Shown: positions 53,460-63,129 of the stretch, in pieces
Numbering within the stretch: position 1 is the first letter of the stretch
Layout of the letters: each line of letters begins with the position of its first letter
Origin: an uncultured Ruminococcus sp.
GTDB lineage: Bacteria; Bacillota; Clostridia; Oscillospirales; Acutalibacteraceae
Reading direction: 5' to 3'
Length of the DNA stretch: 64,000 nucleotides
Assembly (NCBI GenBank): GCA_904393835.1
Contig: CAJFNC010000012.1
Location: 1-64,000 of the forward strand
The notes under the pieces: generated by a model
What the model was told of the DNA's origin: nothing
Databases searched by the model: none
Seen by the model: the letters and a program-made list of their open reading frames with translations, nothing else
Translations under genes and position numbers: made by a program

Positions 53460-54836
53460 TCAGAATTTAACTTTTTCCGCAATATACTCGCTGAGCTTGT
53501 CGATTGAAACTCTTTCCTGCTGCATTGTATCACGGTCACGAACAGTTACGCAGCCGTCATCAACCGATTCAAAGTCATATGTAATGCAGAACGGTGTGCC
53601 GATTTCGTCCTGACGTCTGTAACGCTTACCGATTGAACCTGCGTCATCATAGTCAACCATAAAGTCTTTTGTAAGCATTTCATAGACCTTTTCCGCCTGC
53701 TCGTTGAGCTTTTTGGAAAGCGGAAGAACCGCTGCCTTAAACGGAGCAAGCGCAGGATGAAGTCTTAATACGACACGCGTATCTTTTTCATCAATTACTT
53801 CCTCATCGTATGCGTCAACAAACAGAGCAAGGAACAAACGCTCAACACCTAGCGACGGCTCGATAACATACGGTACGTATTTTTCGTTTGTTGTCTGATC
53901 AAAATACTCAAGGCTCTTGCCGCTTGTCTTGATATGCTGAGTAAGGTCGTAATCTGTACGATCGGCAACACCCCAAAGCTCGCCCCAGCCAAACGGGAAA
54001 AGATACTCAAAGTCTGTTGTAGCCTTAGAATAGAAGCAGAGCTCCTCAGCAGAGTGATCTCTGAGTCTGAGATTTTCTTCCTTAATACCGAGTGAATAGA
54101 GAAAATCACGGCAGAAAGATCTCCAATAATCAAACCACTCAAGGTCTGTGCCGGGCTTACAGAAAAATTCAAGCTCCATCTGCTCAAATTCACGCACACG
54201 GAAAATAAAGTTACCGGGAGTGATTTCATTTCTGAAAGATTTACCGATTTGAGCAACGCCGAACGGGATTTTTTTACGGCTTGTTCTCTGGATGTTCGCA
54301 AAGTTAACAAAAATACCCTGCGCAGTTTCGGGGCGAAGATAGATTTCGTTTTTAGAATCCTCCGTTACACCCTGAAAAGTCTTAAACATAAGGTTAAACT
54401 GACGGATATCGGTAAAGTTGTGCTTGCCGCAGTTTGGACAGGGAATCTGTTTTTCCTTTATGTAGTCCATCATCTGCTCATTCGACCAGCCTGCAACGTT
54501 AGTGCCGTCAAAGTTTTCAATAAGGTCGTCTGCACGGTGACGTGTTTTACACTCCTTGCAGTCCATAAGCGGATCGGAAAATCCACCGAGATGACCGGAC
54601 GCAACCCATGTCTGAGGATTCATAAGAATTGCAGAGTCAAGACCCACGTTGTATTTGTTTTCCTGTACAAATTTTTTAAGCCATGCCTGCTTAATGTTAT
54701 TTTTAAGAGCCATACCGAGCGGACCGTAATCCCATGTATTGGCAAGTCCGCCGTAAATTTCAGAACCCGGATATACAAAACCTCTGCCTTTGCAAAGGGC
54801 AACGATTTTGTCCATGGTCTTTTTGCTGTTCTCCAT
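53460..54836 (-). CDS. glyQS: glycyl-tRNA synthetase (dimeric class II type)
   Basis: The 458-residue alpha2-type GlyRS found in many Firmicutes and eukaryotes. N-terminal [18 protein letters not shown], the zinc-like [11 protein letters not shown] and CPNCGKHNF pairs, motif 2 ([28 protein letters not shown]) and motif 3 ([13 protein letters not shown]) are clear, then an anticodon-binding domain (about 360-458). No T-box is seen upstream; a consensus promoter is present. Confidence 0.97.
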   Translation of the reverse strand: MENSKKTMDKIVALCKGRGFVYPGSEIYGGLANTWDYGPLGMALKNNIKQAWLKKFVQENKYNVGLDSAILMNPQTWVASGHLGGFSDPLMDCKECKTRHRADDLIENFDGTNVAGWSNEQMMDYIKEKQIPCPNCGKHNFTDIRQFNLMFKTFQGVTEDSKNEIYLRPETAQGIFVNFANIQRTSRKKIPFGVAQIGKSFRNEITPGNFIFRVREFEQMELEFFCKPGTDLEWFDYWRSFCRDFLYSLGIKEENLRLRDHSAEELCFYSKATTDFEYLFPFGWGELWGVADRTDYDLTQHIKTSGKSLEYFDQTTNEKYVPYVIEPSLGVERLFLALFVDAYDEEVIDEKDTRVVLRLHPALAPFKAAVLPLSKKLNEQAEKVYEMLTKDFMVDYDDAGSIGKRYRRQDEIGTPFCITYDFESVDDGCVTVRDRDTMQQERVSIDKLSEYIAEKVKF

Positions 54837-54890
54837 AATACAACCTCACTTTGTAACAATTATAAATATTAAAAACAATATATATTAAAA

Positions 54891-54919
54891 ATAATACAAT
54901 TAAATTTGCTTTGTGTCAA
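54891..54919 (-). promoter_or_regulatory. promoter of glyQS
   Basis: On the minus strand a perfect TTGACA (54914-54919), 17 bp and TATTAT (54891-54896), about 55 bp upstream of the start codon. The 54837-55104 gap is otherwise AT-rich with the divergent dockerin-gene promoter. Confidence 0.78.
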
Positions 54920-55032
54920 GGCTGAAAGGCAAGTTTATAGCCGTTTTAACATTTAATTTAACGCAAATCTCAAGTTATTATGCTTTCAGATATTTAATTA
55001 TAAATTAATTTATCATATTTCCTAAAAACTAC

Positions 55033-55061
55033 TTGAAATTTTCTTATTTTTGATATATAAT
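55033..55061 (+). promoter_or_regulatory. promoter of the dockerin protein gene
   Basis: TTGAAA (55033-55038), 17 bp and TATAAT (55056-55061), with an AGGAGG ribosome site before the ATG at 55105. Confidence 0.78.
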
Positions 55062-55104
55062 GTAATCACTCAGAATATGAGTAATTAAAGGAGGATTTAT
55101 AGCG

Positions 55105-56157
55105 ATGAAAAAATCAAAAAAGCTCATCAGCATGATTCTTGCTGCTGTTATGGCTACATCTTGCTTCGGCGTTTTGTCTCTCATTACAGCTTCTGCTGCT
55201 GAGGAAGAAACAAAAATTTACTTTGAAGTACCTACAATTGAAGCTTGGGGCGAAACAAAATCGGTTTTCTGCCACGTTTATAATGTTTACGGAGGTACTC
55301 CTCTTACAGAAACATCATGGCAGTCAAAGAAAGAGTCTTGTAAGTTTGACTCTGCTACCGGTTTGTATTACTTTGATACTTCAAAAATCGGTACAATCGA
55401 AGACGGTGCTGACTATGCGCTTCTTTTCTCAACTAAAGACTCAAACGGAAACGCTCACCAGACAGGCAACATTACATTCGGTAAAGAATGTCTCGGTGAT
55501 ACAGTCTATGTAACAGGCGACATGGTTGAGAACACGGAAGACTCATCAAAAATGGACTACGAAGGTGCTTGGAGAAACAACAGCGATAAGTACGGCTCTA
55601 AAGCAGCTCTTACTTCAACAGGTAAGATTGTAGGTAAATATTTCCCTGTTTATCAGCCTAAAGAAGAAATGGTTTCACAGTTCCTTTATTCTTGGGCAGT
55701 TGTAAACGCTTCTATAATTACTCCCGAAGTAGTTGCTAACGTTTGCACAGAACTCAATGTTGAGCCTATTAATGTTTACAACACCTATTCAGAGATGTAT
55801 GCTGAAGAGCTTGCCAATCCTGAGTCCGGCGCTCCTTCTCTTGAAGTGATTTCTGCTCTTCTCGGTGTTGAGCCGGAACCTACAACTGAACCCACTACAG
55901 AACCTACAACAGAAGCTACACCGGTTTACGGTGATGTTGACGGTGACGGTGCAATTACAGTTACCGATGTAACACTTATCCAGAAGCTCGGTATCGGATT
56001 GGATATCAGCGCAAGTGCTACAGATAAAGTTGATGTAACAACAGCTGCTGATGTTAACGGCGACGGCAGAGTTTCAATTCTCGACGCTACATTGACTCAG
56101 AAATATGTTGTTAACGCAGGCTACAATACAGCTCTTGTTGGTCAGGAAATCGCATAA
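55105..56157 (+). CDS. secreted dockerin protein with N-terminal glycan-binding-like module
   Basis: A 350-residue protein. Signal peptide 1-31 (cleavage near ASAAEEE) is followed by an aromatic beta-type module (about 36-175; KSVFCHVYNVYGG, TSWQSKKESCKFD, CLGDTVYV), a helical spacer (about 185-255) and a Pro/Thr linker. A type I dockerin follows (about 275-345) with two Ca-binding repeats, DVDGDGAITVTDVTLIQ and DVNGDGRVSILDATLTQ. No catalytic domain is present, so it would bring a binding or structural module to a cohesin scaffold. The module is homologous to that of 2166-3311. Starch binding is inferred only. Confidence 0.9.
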   Translation: MKKSKKLISMILAAVMATSCFGVLSLITASAAEEETKIYFEVPTIEAWGETKSVFCHVYNVYGGTPLTETSWQSKKESCKFDSATGLYYFDTSKIGTIEDGADYALLFSTKDSNGNAHQTGNITFGKECLGDTVYVTGDMVENTEDSSKMDYEGAWRNNSDKYGSKAALTSTGKIVGKYFPVYQPKEEMVSQFLYSWAVVNASIITPEVVANVCTELNVEPINVYNTYSEMYAEELANPESGAPSLEVISALLGVEPEPTTEPTTEPTTEATPVYGDVDGDGAITVTDVTLIQKLGIGLDISASATDKVDVTTAADVNGDGRVSILDATLTQKYVVNAGYNTALVGQEIA

Positions 56158-56180
56158 TTAAAACATAACTTTAAACACTC

Positions 56181-56212
56181 GGCTTCCCTTTTGGGAAGCC
56201 TTTGTTTTTTAA
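56181..56212 (+). terminator. terminator of the dockerin protein gene
   Basis: An 8-bp GC-rich stem (56181-56188 with 56193-56200), TTTT loop, then TTTGTTTTTT. Confidence 0.88.
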
Positions 56213-56280
56213 TTGTTAATTTTAATTATATTATTCCAAATGAAAAAAGACTCAGGCTCAGAGGTCTTTAAATTTATTCA

Positions 56281-56310
56281 AATAACAGAATTTCCGATAA
56301 TTCTGTTATT
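56281..56310. terminator. AT-rich perfect hairpin ahead of the glycosyltransferase promoter
   Basis: A 12-bp perfect inverted repeat (56281-56292 with 56299-56310) is followed by TTTCAATTTTTT. It could be a second terminator or an operator for the promoter 40 bp on. Confidence 0.5.
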
Positions 56311-56343
56311 TTCAATTTTTTCTTGTTGTTTTCTGTCAAAATA

Positions 56344-56352
56344 TGATATAAT
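56344..56352 (+). promoter_or_regulatory. extended -10 promoter of the glycosyltransferase-patatin pair
   Basis: TGATATAAT (TGnTATAAT) with a weak TTGTTG (56323-56328) 18 bp above TATAAT. Transcription would begin near 56358, so ATG 56403 rather than 56361 is the likely start of the next gene. Confidence 0.6.
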
Positions 56353-56402
56353 AGTAAAGTATGAAATGTTATGCAAAATTTTTTATGAACGTGGAGCATT
56401 AT

Positions 56403-58157
56403 ATGAGTAAAAACAGTTTGAGCAATAAAACCTCCTACATAATTTTAACCGTAATAATTTTAGTAAGCCTTGCGCTCAGCACTTTTTTTATGTTTACAAA
56501 ACAAGGTTTTCACGAAGATGAACTATTGACCTATAACCTCGCAAATTCCGCGCATCAGCTTACTACCGACGGCGGCTGGAATACCAAAGCAGATTTTAAC
56601 AACTATCTTACGGTAAATCCTAGTGACCGTTTTGACGTTAACCTTGTAATTAAAAATCAAATAATTGACGCTTCTCACCCGCCGTTTTACTATTTTCTTG
56701 TAAATACAGTATGCTCATTCTTTCCGGGCGTATTCTCCAAATGGTTTGCTTACTCAATCAACGCTGTCGCCATGGCAGGTATTTTGATTATGCTTTTTAA
56801 AATCGGTAAGCTTGTAAGCAAAAATAATTTTTACTCGTTGACGGCAGTCGGCGCTTATGCGTTAAGTATTGCGTGTATAACTACTACAATTTACCTCAGA
56901 ATGTATGCCACTCTCACGTTTTTTGTGCTGTCGTTTATTTACCTCACGATTAAAATATATAATACAGTTTATAACAAAGACAAACCCGCAAAACCGTACA
57001 TTGACTGCATAATGCTTTTTATTGTGGTCTTGCTCGGCGTGCTCACGCAGTACTATTTCATTCTTTTTGCGGGACTTACAGGGCTCGTGTTCCTGATTTT
57101 CACCCTTAAGAACAAGGAATTTTCAAAACTTGTGCGATACATAATAACGGCTCTTCTTGCAGCTGCCGCGGCATTCGCGATTTATCCCTACATTATTTCA
57201 AACGTACTCGGCGGCAATCGCGGTCTTGGTTCACTCAGCTTTAACGTTGATTTTATCACCATTGTCACATATGTCATTTACAAGCTCGGTACCTACGTGC
57301 AGATTGTCGCCAAAGAACTGTTTGTCAATCAGCTGTGGCTTGCCGTACTGTGCACCGTTTGCGCTTTGGCATTTGCGGTTTATATGCGCTTCTTTAAAAA
57401 GAAAAAGCTTTCGCGCAACGCCGTATTTATAGTTATTCCCGCTGTGATATTCTTTACGGCAATTGCTCTTATCTCTCCGTTCAACAGCGACAGATACGTA
57501 ATGGCGTCGCTGCCTCTGATTGTTATGATTTTTGTATTCGCATTTATAAAAATCATTGAATTTGTCAGCGGTTTTGGATTTGCCAAAAAAAATATTCTGA
57601 AATTTGCCGCTCCTGTTCTCGTGCTTGCCGTTACTGTTTGCGGGCTTATAACGGTCAAGCCCTATTACACCTACGGCAAAACAAATTTATATAATCCACA
57701 GTCCGAAAACTGTATGTTTGTCGGAACGGCAATGCTCGAATGGAACAAATGCATTGATAAAATGATGCAGTATGACAATACAATGATTGTACAGACAGAT
57801 AAAATGTCGCCCACGCTCGGTCAAGAGCTTGAGAACTTCGCCGAAAAGCGAGGTGTAATCACCCACGGAAAAATTTCCGAAATGGCAAAGGCGTATATGA
57901 ATAACGGCGGTGAAAAAGAAAAAACCGACAGTATGCAGGCTTTAAAAACCGACAAAAAATTGAACGAAAACGAAAATATTACCGTTTACGTTTCAAGACT
58001 TGCCGACAATGATTATGTGCTCAATTACATTAAAGAGAACACAAAATTTAAGCACTGCAAGCTTATTCAAAAGGATTATGATTTTGATGAATTTTACAAC
58101 TGGTATGACTATTTTGCAGAAACAGAGTCATACTGCAATGTATATCTTTTTTATTGA
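56403..58157 (+). CDS. GT-C fold membrane glycosyltransferase (GT39/PMT-like)
   Basis: A protein of about 584 residues with 10-12 membrane spans and the GT-C hallmarks near the N-terminus: an acidic pair in QGFHEDELLTYNL (about residue 38) and DASHPPFYYFLVN (about 92). These enzymes move a sugar from a lipid-phosphate donor to a protein, wall polymer or lipid on the outer face. The C-terminal part (about 430-584) is soluble and variable. Start ATG 56403 has GGAG 7 bp upstream. It runs directly into the patatin gene. Confidence 0.82.
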   Translation: MSKNSLSNKTSYIILTVIILVSLALSTFFMFTKQGFHEDELLTYNLANSAHQLTTDGGWNTKADFNNYLTVNPSDRFDVNLVIKNQIIDASHPPFYYFLVNTVCSFFPGVFSKWFAYSINAVAMAGILIMLFKIGKLVSKNNFYSLTAVGAYALSIACITTTIYLRMYATLTFFVLSFIYLTIKIYNTVYNKDKPAKPYIDCIMLFIVVLLGVLTQYYFILFAGLTGLVFLIFTLKNKEFSKLVRYIITALLAAAAAFAIYPYIISNVLGGNRGLGSLSFNVDFITIVTYVIYKLGTYVQIVAKELFVNQLWLAVLCTVCALAFAVYMRFFKKKKLSRNAVFIVIPAVIFFTAIALISPFNSDRYVMASLPLIVMIFVFAFIKIIEFVSGFGFAKKNILKFAAPVLVLAVTVCGLITVKPYYTYGKTNLYNPQSENCMFVGTAMLEWNKCIDKMMQYDNTMIVQTDKMSPTLGQELENFAEKRGVITHGKISEMAKAYMNNGGEKEKTDSMQALKTDKKLNENENITVYVSRLADNDYVLNYIKENTKFKHCKLIQKDYDFDEFYNWYDYFAETESYCNVYLFY

Positions 58158-58171
58158 GGAAGAGTGATTTT

Positions 58172-59071
58172 GTGCTAAATACTGACAGAAAAAATTCAAT
58201 CGGAATTGCGTTTTCAGGCGGCGGATTACAGGGAATTGCACACATAGGTGCGGTAAAAGCCCTGTATGAGCTGGGAATCAAGCCTCAATTTGTTTCGGGT
58301 ACAAGTTCGGGCGCGGCTATGGCATCAATTGTAGCAATGGGGTTCAGCGCCGACGAAATGCAGGAAATTGCAAAAAAGCATTGGAAAGAACTTGCGGAAA
58401 TAGACAACAAACTAATCTTCAAGTCGCTGGCTCAATTTATTTTGAACAAGAAAATCCGAAAAGACGGAATAAAGTCGGGTGAAATTATTTCCGACGTAAT
58501 TAAAGAGATAATGCGTGAACGCGGCATAAGCGGTTTTAAGGATTTGCCGATAAATCTTTCTGTTTGTACTGTCGATACACTCACTACCGACGAATGTATT
58601 TTTACCACCGAAGATGAGCACCTTCAAAACGAACACATTCACTATATATGCGACGCCCCGCTTGAGATTGCAGTCAGAGCGAGTATGTCGTTCCCTGCAA
58701 TTTACACCACCTGCCCGTATGACAAATACAACTTTATTGACGGCGGCTCAAAGGATAATCTACCAGTTAAAATTCTGAAAGATATGGGTGTCGGCAAAGT
58801 GCTTGCGCTCGGATTTAACATTATGAATTATGATCCCGACTCGGGACTTGACGGTCTTATAAAGGTAATATGGCGTGCGCTTGACGTTTATTCAATAGAC
58901 GGCACACGAAAATCAATGAAAATGGCTGATTATGCAGTAGAAATCAACAACAAAAATACTCAGCTTTTCTCTATGGACAGCATTGAAGAAACCATTCAGG
59001 AAGGCTATGACGCCGTTATGGAACATAAGAATGATATTTTAAAAATCTTTGCGCCAAAAGAAATGACATAA
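58172..59071 (+). CDS. patatin-like phospholipase
   Basis: A 299-residue cytosolic lipase of the RssA/patatin family: oxyanion loop SGGGLQGIAHIG, nucleophile Ser in GTSSG (about residue 42) and catalytic Asp in DGGSKDNLP (about 190). It would cut acyl chains from phospholipids or lipid anchors. GTG 58172 is preferred because GAGGAAGAG lies upstream; a TTG at 58154 overlapping the previous stop also keeps the frame open. Cotranscription with the GT-C enzyme hints at envelope lipid or glycolipid turnover. Confidence 0.87.
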   Translation: MLNTDRKNSIGIAFSGGGLQGIAHIGAVKALYELGIKPQFVSGTSSGAAMASIVAMGFSADEMQEIAKKHWKELAEIDNKLIFKSLAQFILNKKIRKDGIKSGEIISDVIKEIMRERGISGFKDLPINLSVCTVDTLTTDECIFTTEDEHLQNEHIHYICDAPLEIAVRASMSFPAIYTTCPYDKYNFIDGGSKDNLPVKILKDMGVGKVLALGFNIMNYDPDSGLDGLIKVIWRALDVYSIDGTRKSMKMADYAVEINNKNTQLFSMDSIEETIQEGYDAVMEHKNDILKIFAPKEMT

Positions 59072-59125
59072 AACAAAAACACCTCTCACGTTACTTAAAA
59101 TTGCGTGAGAGGTGTTTTTGTTTTA
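59069..59125. terminator. bidirectional terminator between patatin and ABC genes
   Basis: A 20-bp nearly perfect stem (59069-59089 with 59104-59124), A-rich on the left and T-rich on the right, between convergent genes. Confidence 0.88.
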
Positions 59126-59169
59126 CATTTTTTGCTGTAATCTCTATAATACATCCTCGGCAAAGTTGT

Positions 59170-60912
59170 TCAGCTCGTTTTTGCAAACTGACTGTTGTAC
59201 AAAACACTGTAAAAACCATTTTTGGCAAGCAATTCATCGTGACTGCCCTGCTCAATAATATTGCCGTCTTTCATTACAAGAATTACATCGCTTTCTTTAA
59301 TTGTAGAAAGTCTGTGGGCTACCACAAAGCTTGTTCTTCCCTCCATTATACGCGCAAATGCTTTTTGAACCCTGATTTCCGTCAGCGTATCAATTGAAGA
59401 GGTCGCCTCATCAAGAATCAATATAGCCGGATTTGTGAGCATTGCTCTTGCTATGCACAAAAGCTGTATTTGTCCTCGGCTCAGGTTTCCCCCGCCTTCG
59501 CTTATCACCGTGTTGTATCCGTTGGGCATACGGCGAATAAATCCGTGAGCATACGCTGCTTTTGCCGCTTTAATTACTTCTTCCTCTGTCGCGTTTTCGT
59601 TGCCGTATTTAAGATTTTCCATAATCGTTCCCGAAAACAACCAGCTGTCCTGGAGCACCATTCCGAACTGCTTTCGCAAACCGTCGCGGGTCATTTCGCG
59701 TATATCGACGCCGTCAATCGTAATTTTGCCGCTGTCTGTTTCGTAAAAGCGCATTAAAAGATTAATAAATGTTGTTTTTCCGCAGCCAGTCGGGCCTACA
59801 ATTGCAACGTGATTTCCGCTTTTTACATCAAGAGTAAAATGCTGTATAAGCGGCTTATCCTTTGTATATGAAAAGCTTACATCGTCAATTTTAATATTTC
59901 CCTTGCAATTTTCAAGCGTTACGGGATTTTCGGGATCTGGCTGTTCATCCGCTGCCTCAAGCACCTCAAACACACGCGCTGCAGCCGCAATACCTGTTTG
60001 AAGCTGAGTCAGGACGCCTGTAACCTCATTGAACGGCTTTGTATATTGATTAGCGTATGTCAGAAAGCACGATATCTGACCTATCGTCAAAGTACCCACA
60101 ATTGCTGTAAGAGCACCGAAAATGCCTACCGCCGCATACACCATCGCATTTACAAAACGTGTGCTCGGATTTGCAAGCGCACCGGCAAACTGAGCTTTAA
60201 AACCCACATCATAAAGTTCGTTATTGTATTTTTCAAACGCTTCAAAAGCCCTTTGTTCATACAAAAAGCTCTTAACAATACGCTGATTTCCTACATGCTC
60301 CTCAACATATGAAGAAATATCTCCCTGTAAAATTTGCTGACGAGTAAATCTACGGTGAGATAGTTTTCCTATAAACGACGCTACAAACAACGAAAGCGGT
60401 GTAAGAATAACTACGGTCAACGCAATGCGCCAGTCTATCATAAGCATAAATATCAGCGTACCCGCAATAGTTACAACTCCGGAGAACAGTTGTAAAAACA
60501 TCTGCGTCAAACCATCGCCGACAGCGTCAATGTCGTTAATTACCCTGCTTATTAAATCACCGTGCGAATGGGAGTCGATATACGAAAGCGGTACGTTGTT
60601 AAATTTTGCGAACACCTCACGGCGTAAATCTCGAACCGTTTTATAGCTGATAACATTTGTAAAGTAGTTCATTATCCATTGAAACACCGTTACACCGACT
60701 ACGCCGATTGCAATATACCCGAGCAATATTCCGACATTCTTAAAATTTACGTTGCCCGCGTCAATAATATTATCGATAGCGTCACCGACCAGAACCGGAA
60801 TATACAACGTAAGAGAAACGCTGATTACAGCACTTATAATTGATAAAAAAAGGTAACCCGAATAAGGCTTTATTTTCTTTAGTACTTTAGAAACGGTTGA
60901 TTTATTTTTCAT
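59170..60912 (-). CDS. heterodimeric ABC exporter, consensus-Walker B subunit
   Basis: A 580-residue half-transporter: six membrane spans (about 1-320) and a nucleotide-binding domain with Walker A GPTGCGKTT (about 373), signature LSRGQIQ (about 476) and Walker B ILILDEATSSID with the catalytic Glu. The signature is altered (LSRGQ). Its partner has the opposite pattern, so the pair fits TM287/288, BmrCD and LmrCD exporters with one active ATP site. Likely cargo is drugs or lipids. It overlaps its partner by 4 bp. Confidence 0.93.
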   Translation of the reverse strand: MKNKSTVSKVLKKIKPYSGYLFLSIISAVISVSLTLYIPVLVGDAIDNIIDAGNVNFKNVGILLGYIAIGVVGVTVFQWIMNYFTNVISYKTVRDLRREVFAKFNNVPLSYIDSHSHGDLISRVINDIDAVGDGLTQMFLQLFSGVVTIAGTLIFMLMIDWRIALTVVILTPLSLFVASFIGKLSHRRFTRQQILQGDISSYVEEHVGNQRIVKSFLYEQRAFEAFEKYNNELYDVGFKAQFAGALANPSTRFVNAMVYAAVGIFGALTAIVGTLTIGQISCFLTYANQYTKPFNEVTGVLTQLQTGIAAAARVFEVLEAADEQPDPENPVTLENCKGNIKIDDVSFSYTKDKPLIQHFTLDVKSGNHVAIVGPTGCGKTTFINLLMRFYETDSGKITIDGVDIREMTRDGLRKQFGMVLQDSWLFSGTIMENLKYGNENATEEEVIKAAKAAYAHGFIRRMPNGYNTVISEGGGNLSRGQIQLLCIARAMLTNPAILILDEATSSIDTLTEIRVQKAFARIMEGRTSFVVAHRLSTIKESDVILVMKDGNIIEQGSHDELLAKNGFYSVLYNSQFAKTS

Positions 60913-62648
60913 TTTTTCGCCTCCGCTTCATTAAGCTGAGAAAGACAAATTTCACGGTATGTTTCGCAATTGTCAAATAAATAATCGTGTGTGCCTTTTC
61001 CCACGAGACAACCGTCGTCAAGCACAAGGATTTGATCTGCATTGCGTATGGTAGAGCATCTTTGAGTTACGATTATAACTGTCATATCATTGGTAAACGC
61101 CTTAAGCGCTTTTCTCAACGCGGCGTCTGTCGCAAAGTCAAGAGCCGAAAAACTGTCGTCAAGAATAAGCACCTTTGGGTTACCCGTAATTGCACGGGCA
61201 ATGCACAAACGCTGCCGCTGACCACCGCTGAAATTTTTTCCGCCCTGCTCGACGTGGCTGTCTATACCGTTTTTAAGCTTTGACACAAAATCATAAGCCT
61301 GCGCCGTTTTTAAGGCTCGTACAATATCGTCGTCTGTCGCGTCTTTATTTTGCCATTTCATATTGTCACGAATTGTTCCGCTGAAAAGCACCGACTGTTG
61401 CGGCACAATGCCTATCTGTCCCCTTAGCTGTGTAAAAGGATATTCCTTTACGTTTACGCCGTCAAAATTTACCTCGCCTGATTTCACGTCATAGAACCGA
61501 GGAATCAGATTAATTAATGTACTTTTACCGCAGCCGGTACCGCCTATAATTCCGACGGTTTGTCCTCGCATTATTTCAAACGAAATATCCGTTAATTCGT
61601 CATCACCGTCGCCGTAGGTGAAAAATACATCTTTAAACTCAATTTTCGGTGTTTTTTCATCCGTAAACGTCTTAATATCCGTGTGTTTTTTCTCCACAAC
61701 GCTTGGCTGAGTTTCAAACACCTCATTGATTCTTCCCGCACTTGCACTTGCCTTTGTGATGAGAATTACAAGATTTGCTACAACAATAATTGCTAGCAAA
61801 ATCTGCGTCATATAGTTGACAAGAGCTATAATATCGCCTGACAACATACCGGTACCGTTGTTTACGCTTACAGCTCCGAACCAAACAATTGCAATAATTG
61901 CAACATCAGTTATTGCATATGTCGCGGGACTTAGCAAAGCTGACAAACGACTGACTCTGATAGATGTATTTGCCAAGTCCTCGGTAGCTTTATTAATTCT
62001 TTCCTGTTCGGACTTCTGTTTTGAAAATGCTCTGATAACACGATTGCCTGACAGATTTTCTCTTGAAATTAAGCCGATTCTGTCAAGCTTTTTTTGAATC
62101 GCGGAAAAAGCCGGCAGACTTTTACTCATCACCAAGTAGAGTGTAATACCAATAAGTGCGGCGGCTAAAAAGAAAATTATTGACATTTTCAAATTAATCG
62201 TCATTGCCATTATCAGCGACCCAAAAACAATAAACGGCGCTCTTGACAAAAGTCGTATTCCCATTGCCACACATTGCTGTACCTGGTTAACATCGTTTGT
62301 TATACGTGTTATAAGCGACGGCGTTCCCAACTTGTCAAGCTCTGCGTGAGAGAGAGAATTTATATGCAAAAACAGCTCGCTTCTGAGTTTTGTGCCTACT
62401 CCTTGCGACGCCCGCGATGCCAAATATTGACACACAAGCGCGCTCATCAGACCTATTGCTCCCAGCGCTATCATAACTATACCCATTTTTATGACATAAC
62501 CTGAATCGCGGTTTTTTACGCCGACATCAATAATGTTTGCCATGACAAGCGGGACGAGCAGCTCAAGTATTGCTTCAAACAGTTTGCACAACGGCCCGAC
62601 TATACATTCTTTTTTATAATCCTTTAAAAATCGCCTTAATTTAAACAT
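60909..62648 (-). CDS. heterodimeric ABC exporter, degenerate-Walker B subunit
   Basis: A 579-residue half-transporter with six spans and a nucleotide-binding domain: Walker A GGTGCGKST (about 367), standard signature FSGGQRQ (about 470) and Walker B ILDDSFSALD, where Asp replaces the catalytic Glu. This degenerate site pairs with the altered signature of the second subunit, the known arrangement of asymmetric exporters. It is the first gene of the pair, with its own promoter. Confidence 0.93.
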   Translation of the reverse strand: MFKLRRFLKDYKKECIVGPLCKLFEAILELLVPLVMANIIDVGVKNRDSGYVIKMGIVMIALGAIGLMSALVCQYLASRASQGVGTKLRSELFLHINSLSHAELDKLGTPSLITRITNDVNQVQQCVAMGIRLLSRAPFIVFGSLIMAMTINLKMSIIFFLAAALIGITLYLVMSKSLPAFSAIQKKLDRIGLISRENLSGNRVIRAFSKQKSEQERINKATEDLANTSIRVSRLSALLSPATYAITDVAIIAIVWFGAVSVNNGTGMLSGDIIALVNYMTQILLAIIVVANLVILITKASASAGRINEVFETQPSVVEKKHTDIKTFTDEKTPKIEFKDVFFTYGDGDDELTDISFEIMRGQTVGIIGGTGCGKSTLINLIPRFYDVKSGEVNFDGVNVKEYPFTQLRGQIGIVPQQSVLFSGTIRDNMKWQNKDATDDDIVRALKTAQAYDFVSKLKNGIDSHVEQGGKNFSGGQRQRLCIARAITGNPKVLILDDSFSALDFATDAALRKALKAFTNDMTVIIVTQRCSTIRNADQILVLDDGCLVGKGTHDYLFDNCETYREICLSQLNEAEAKK

Positions 62649-62683
62649 AACATCTATCCTAAATGGTAATTCGTCTACTTTTT

Positions 62684-62712
62684 ATTTTACACCAAAACGC
62701 AAATATCATCAA
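62684..62712 (-). promoter_or_regulatory. promoter of the ABC exporter pair
   Basis: On the minus strand TTGATG (62707-62712), 17 bp and TAAAAT (62684-62689), 36 bp before the start codon. Confidence 0.65.
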
Positions 62713-62777
62713 CTAAAATTGAGTTTTTTTACAAAATCGGTAATTCAAGGCGAAAAATTGAACTTTCAAGGAATATT

Positions 62778-62807
62778 TTTACAAATTTTACAATTGTATG
62801 ATATAAT
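62778..62807 (+). promoter_or_regulatory. promoter of the candidate small RNA
   Basis: TTTACA (62778-62783), 18 bp and TATAAT (62802-62807); the latter is also an extended -10 (TGATATAAT, 62799-62807). Transcription would start near 62814. Confidence 0.72.
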
Positions 62808-62813
62808 ATATTC

Positions 62814-62912
62814 ATAGCTCAATAATAAATTTAGTAAATGATATAGTGACGATAGGCATTACCGAATATTGATTGAGCTTGCTGAGCAGTACGTATGTAC
62901 TGCTCTTTTTTT
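62814..62912 (+). ncRNA. candidate stand-alone small RNA of about 100 nt
   Basis: Between the promoter and a strong terminator (stem 62884-62892 with 62897-62905, then T7) there is no coding frame of note. An 8-bp perfect closing helix AGCTCAAT/ATTGAGCT encloses about 50 nt of unique sequence with GACGATAGGCATTACC. No gene follows in this direction, so it is not a leader. I do not recognise a known RNA family. Confidence 0.6.
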
Positions 62913-63062
62913 GTACAATTTATTAATTAAATTAATCTGTCACTCAATTGTATTTTGTTATAAAGATTAAATAATAACAGTTAATATAATGATATTTTTT
63001 GTTTATTAAGGTTGTTGACAAAAATTTTCTCTTTCGATTTTCACGCAAACATTAACTGAGAA

Positions 63063-63091
63063 TAAAAAAACGCCCTCCAAAACGGAGGGCG
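63063..63091 (-). terminator. terminator of the cohesin-like anchoring protein gene
   Basis: An 8-bp GC-rich stem (63071-63078 with 63084-63091) followed on the minus strand by T7. The rest of 62913-63062 is AT-rich with nothing recognised. Confidence 0.88.
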
Positions 63092-63129
63092 AAAAAATAT
63101 TTTTTTAGAATAATTAAACCTTAATTTAA

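Noticed and set aside
54837..55104. T-box before glyQS
   Set aside because: No T-box core and too short a leader after the promoter.
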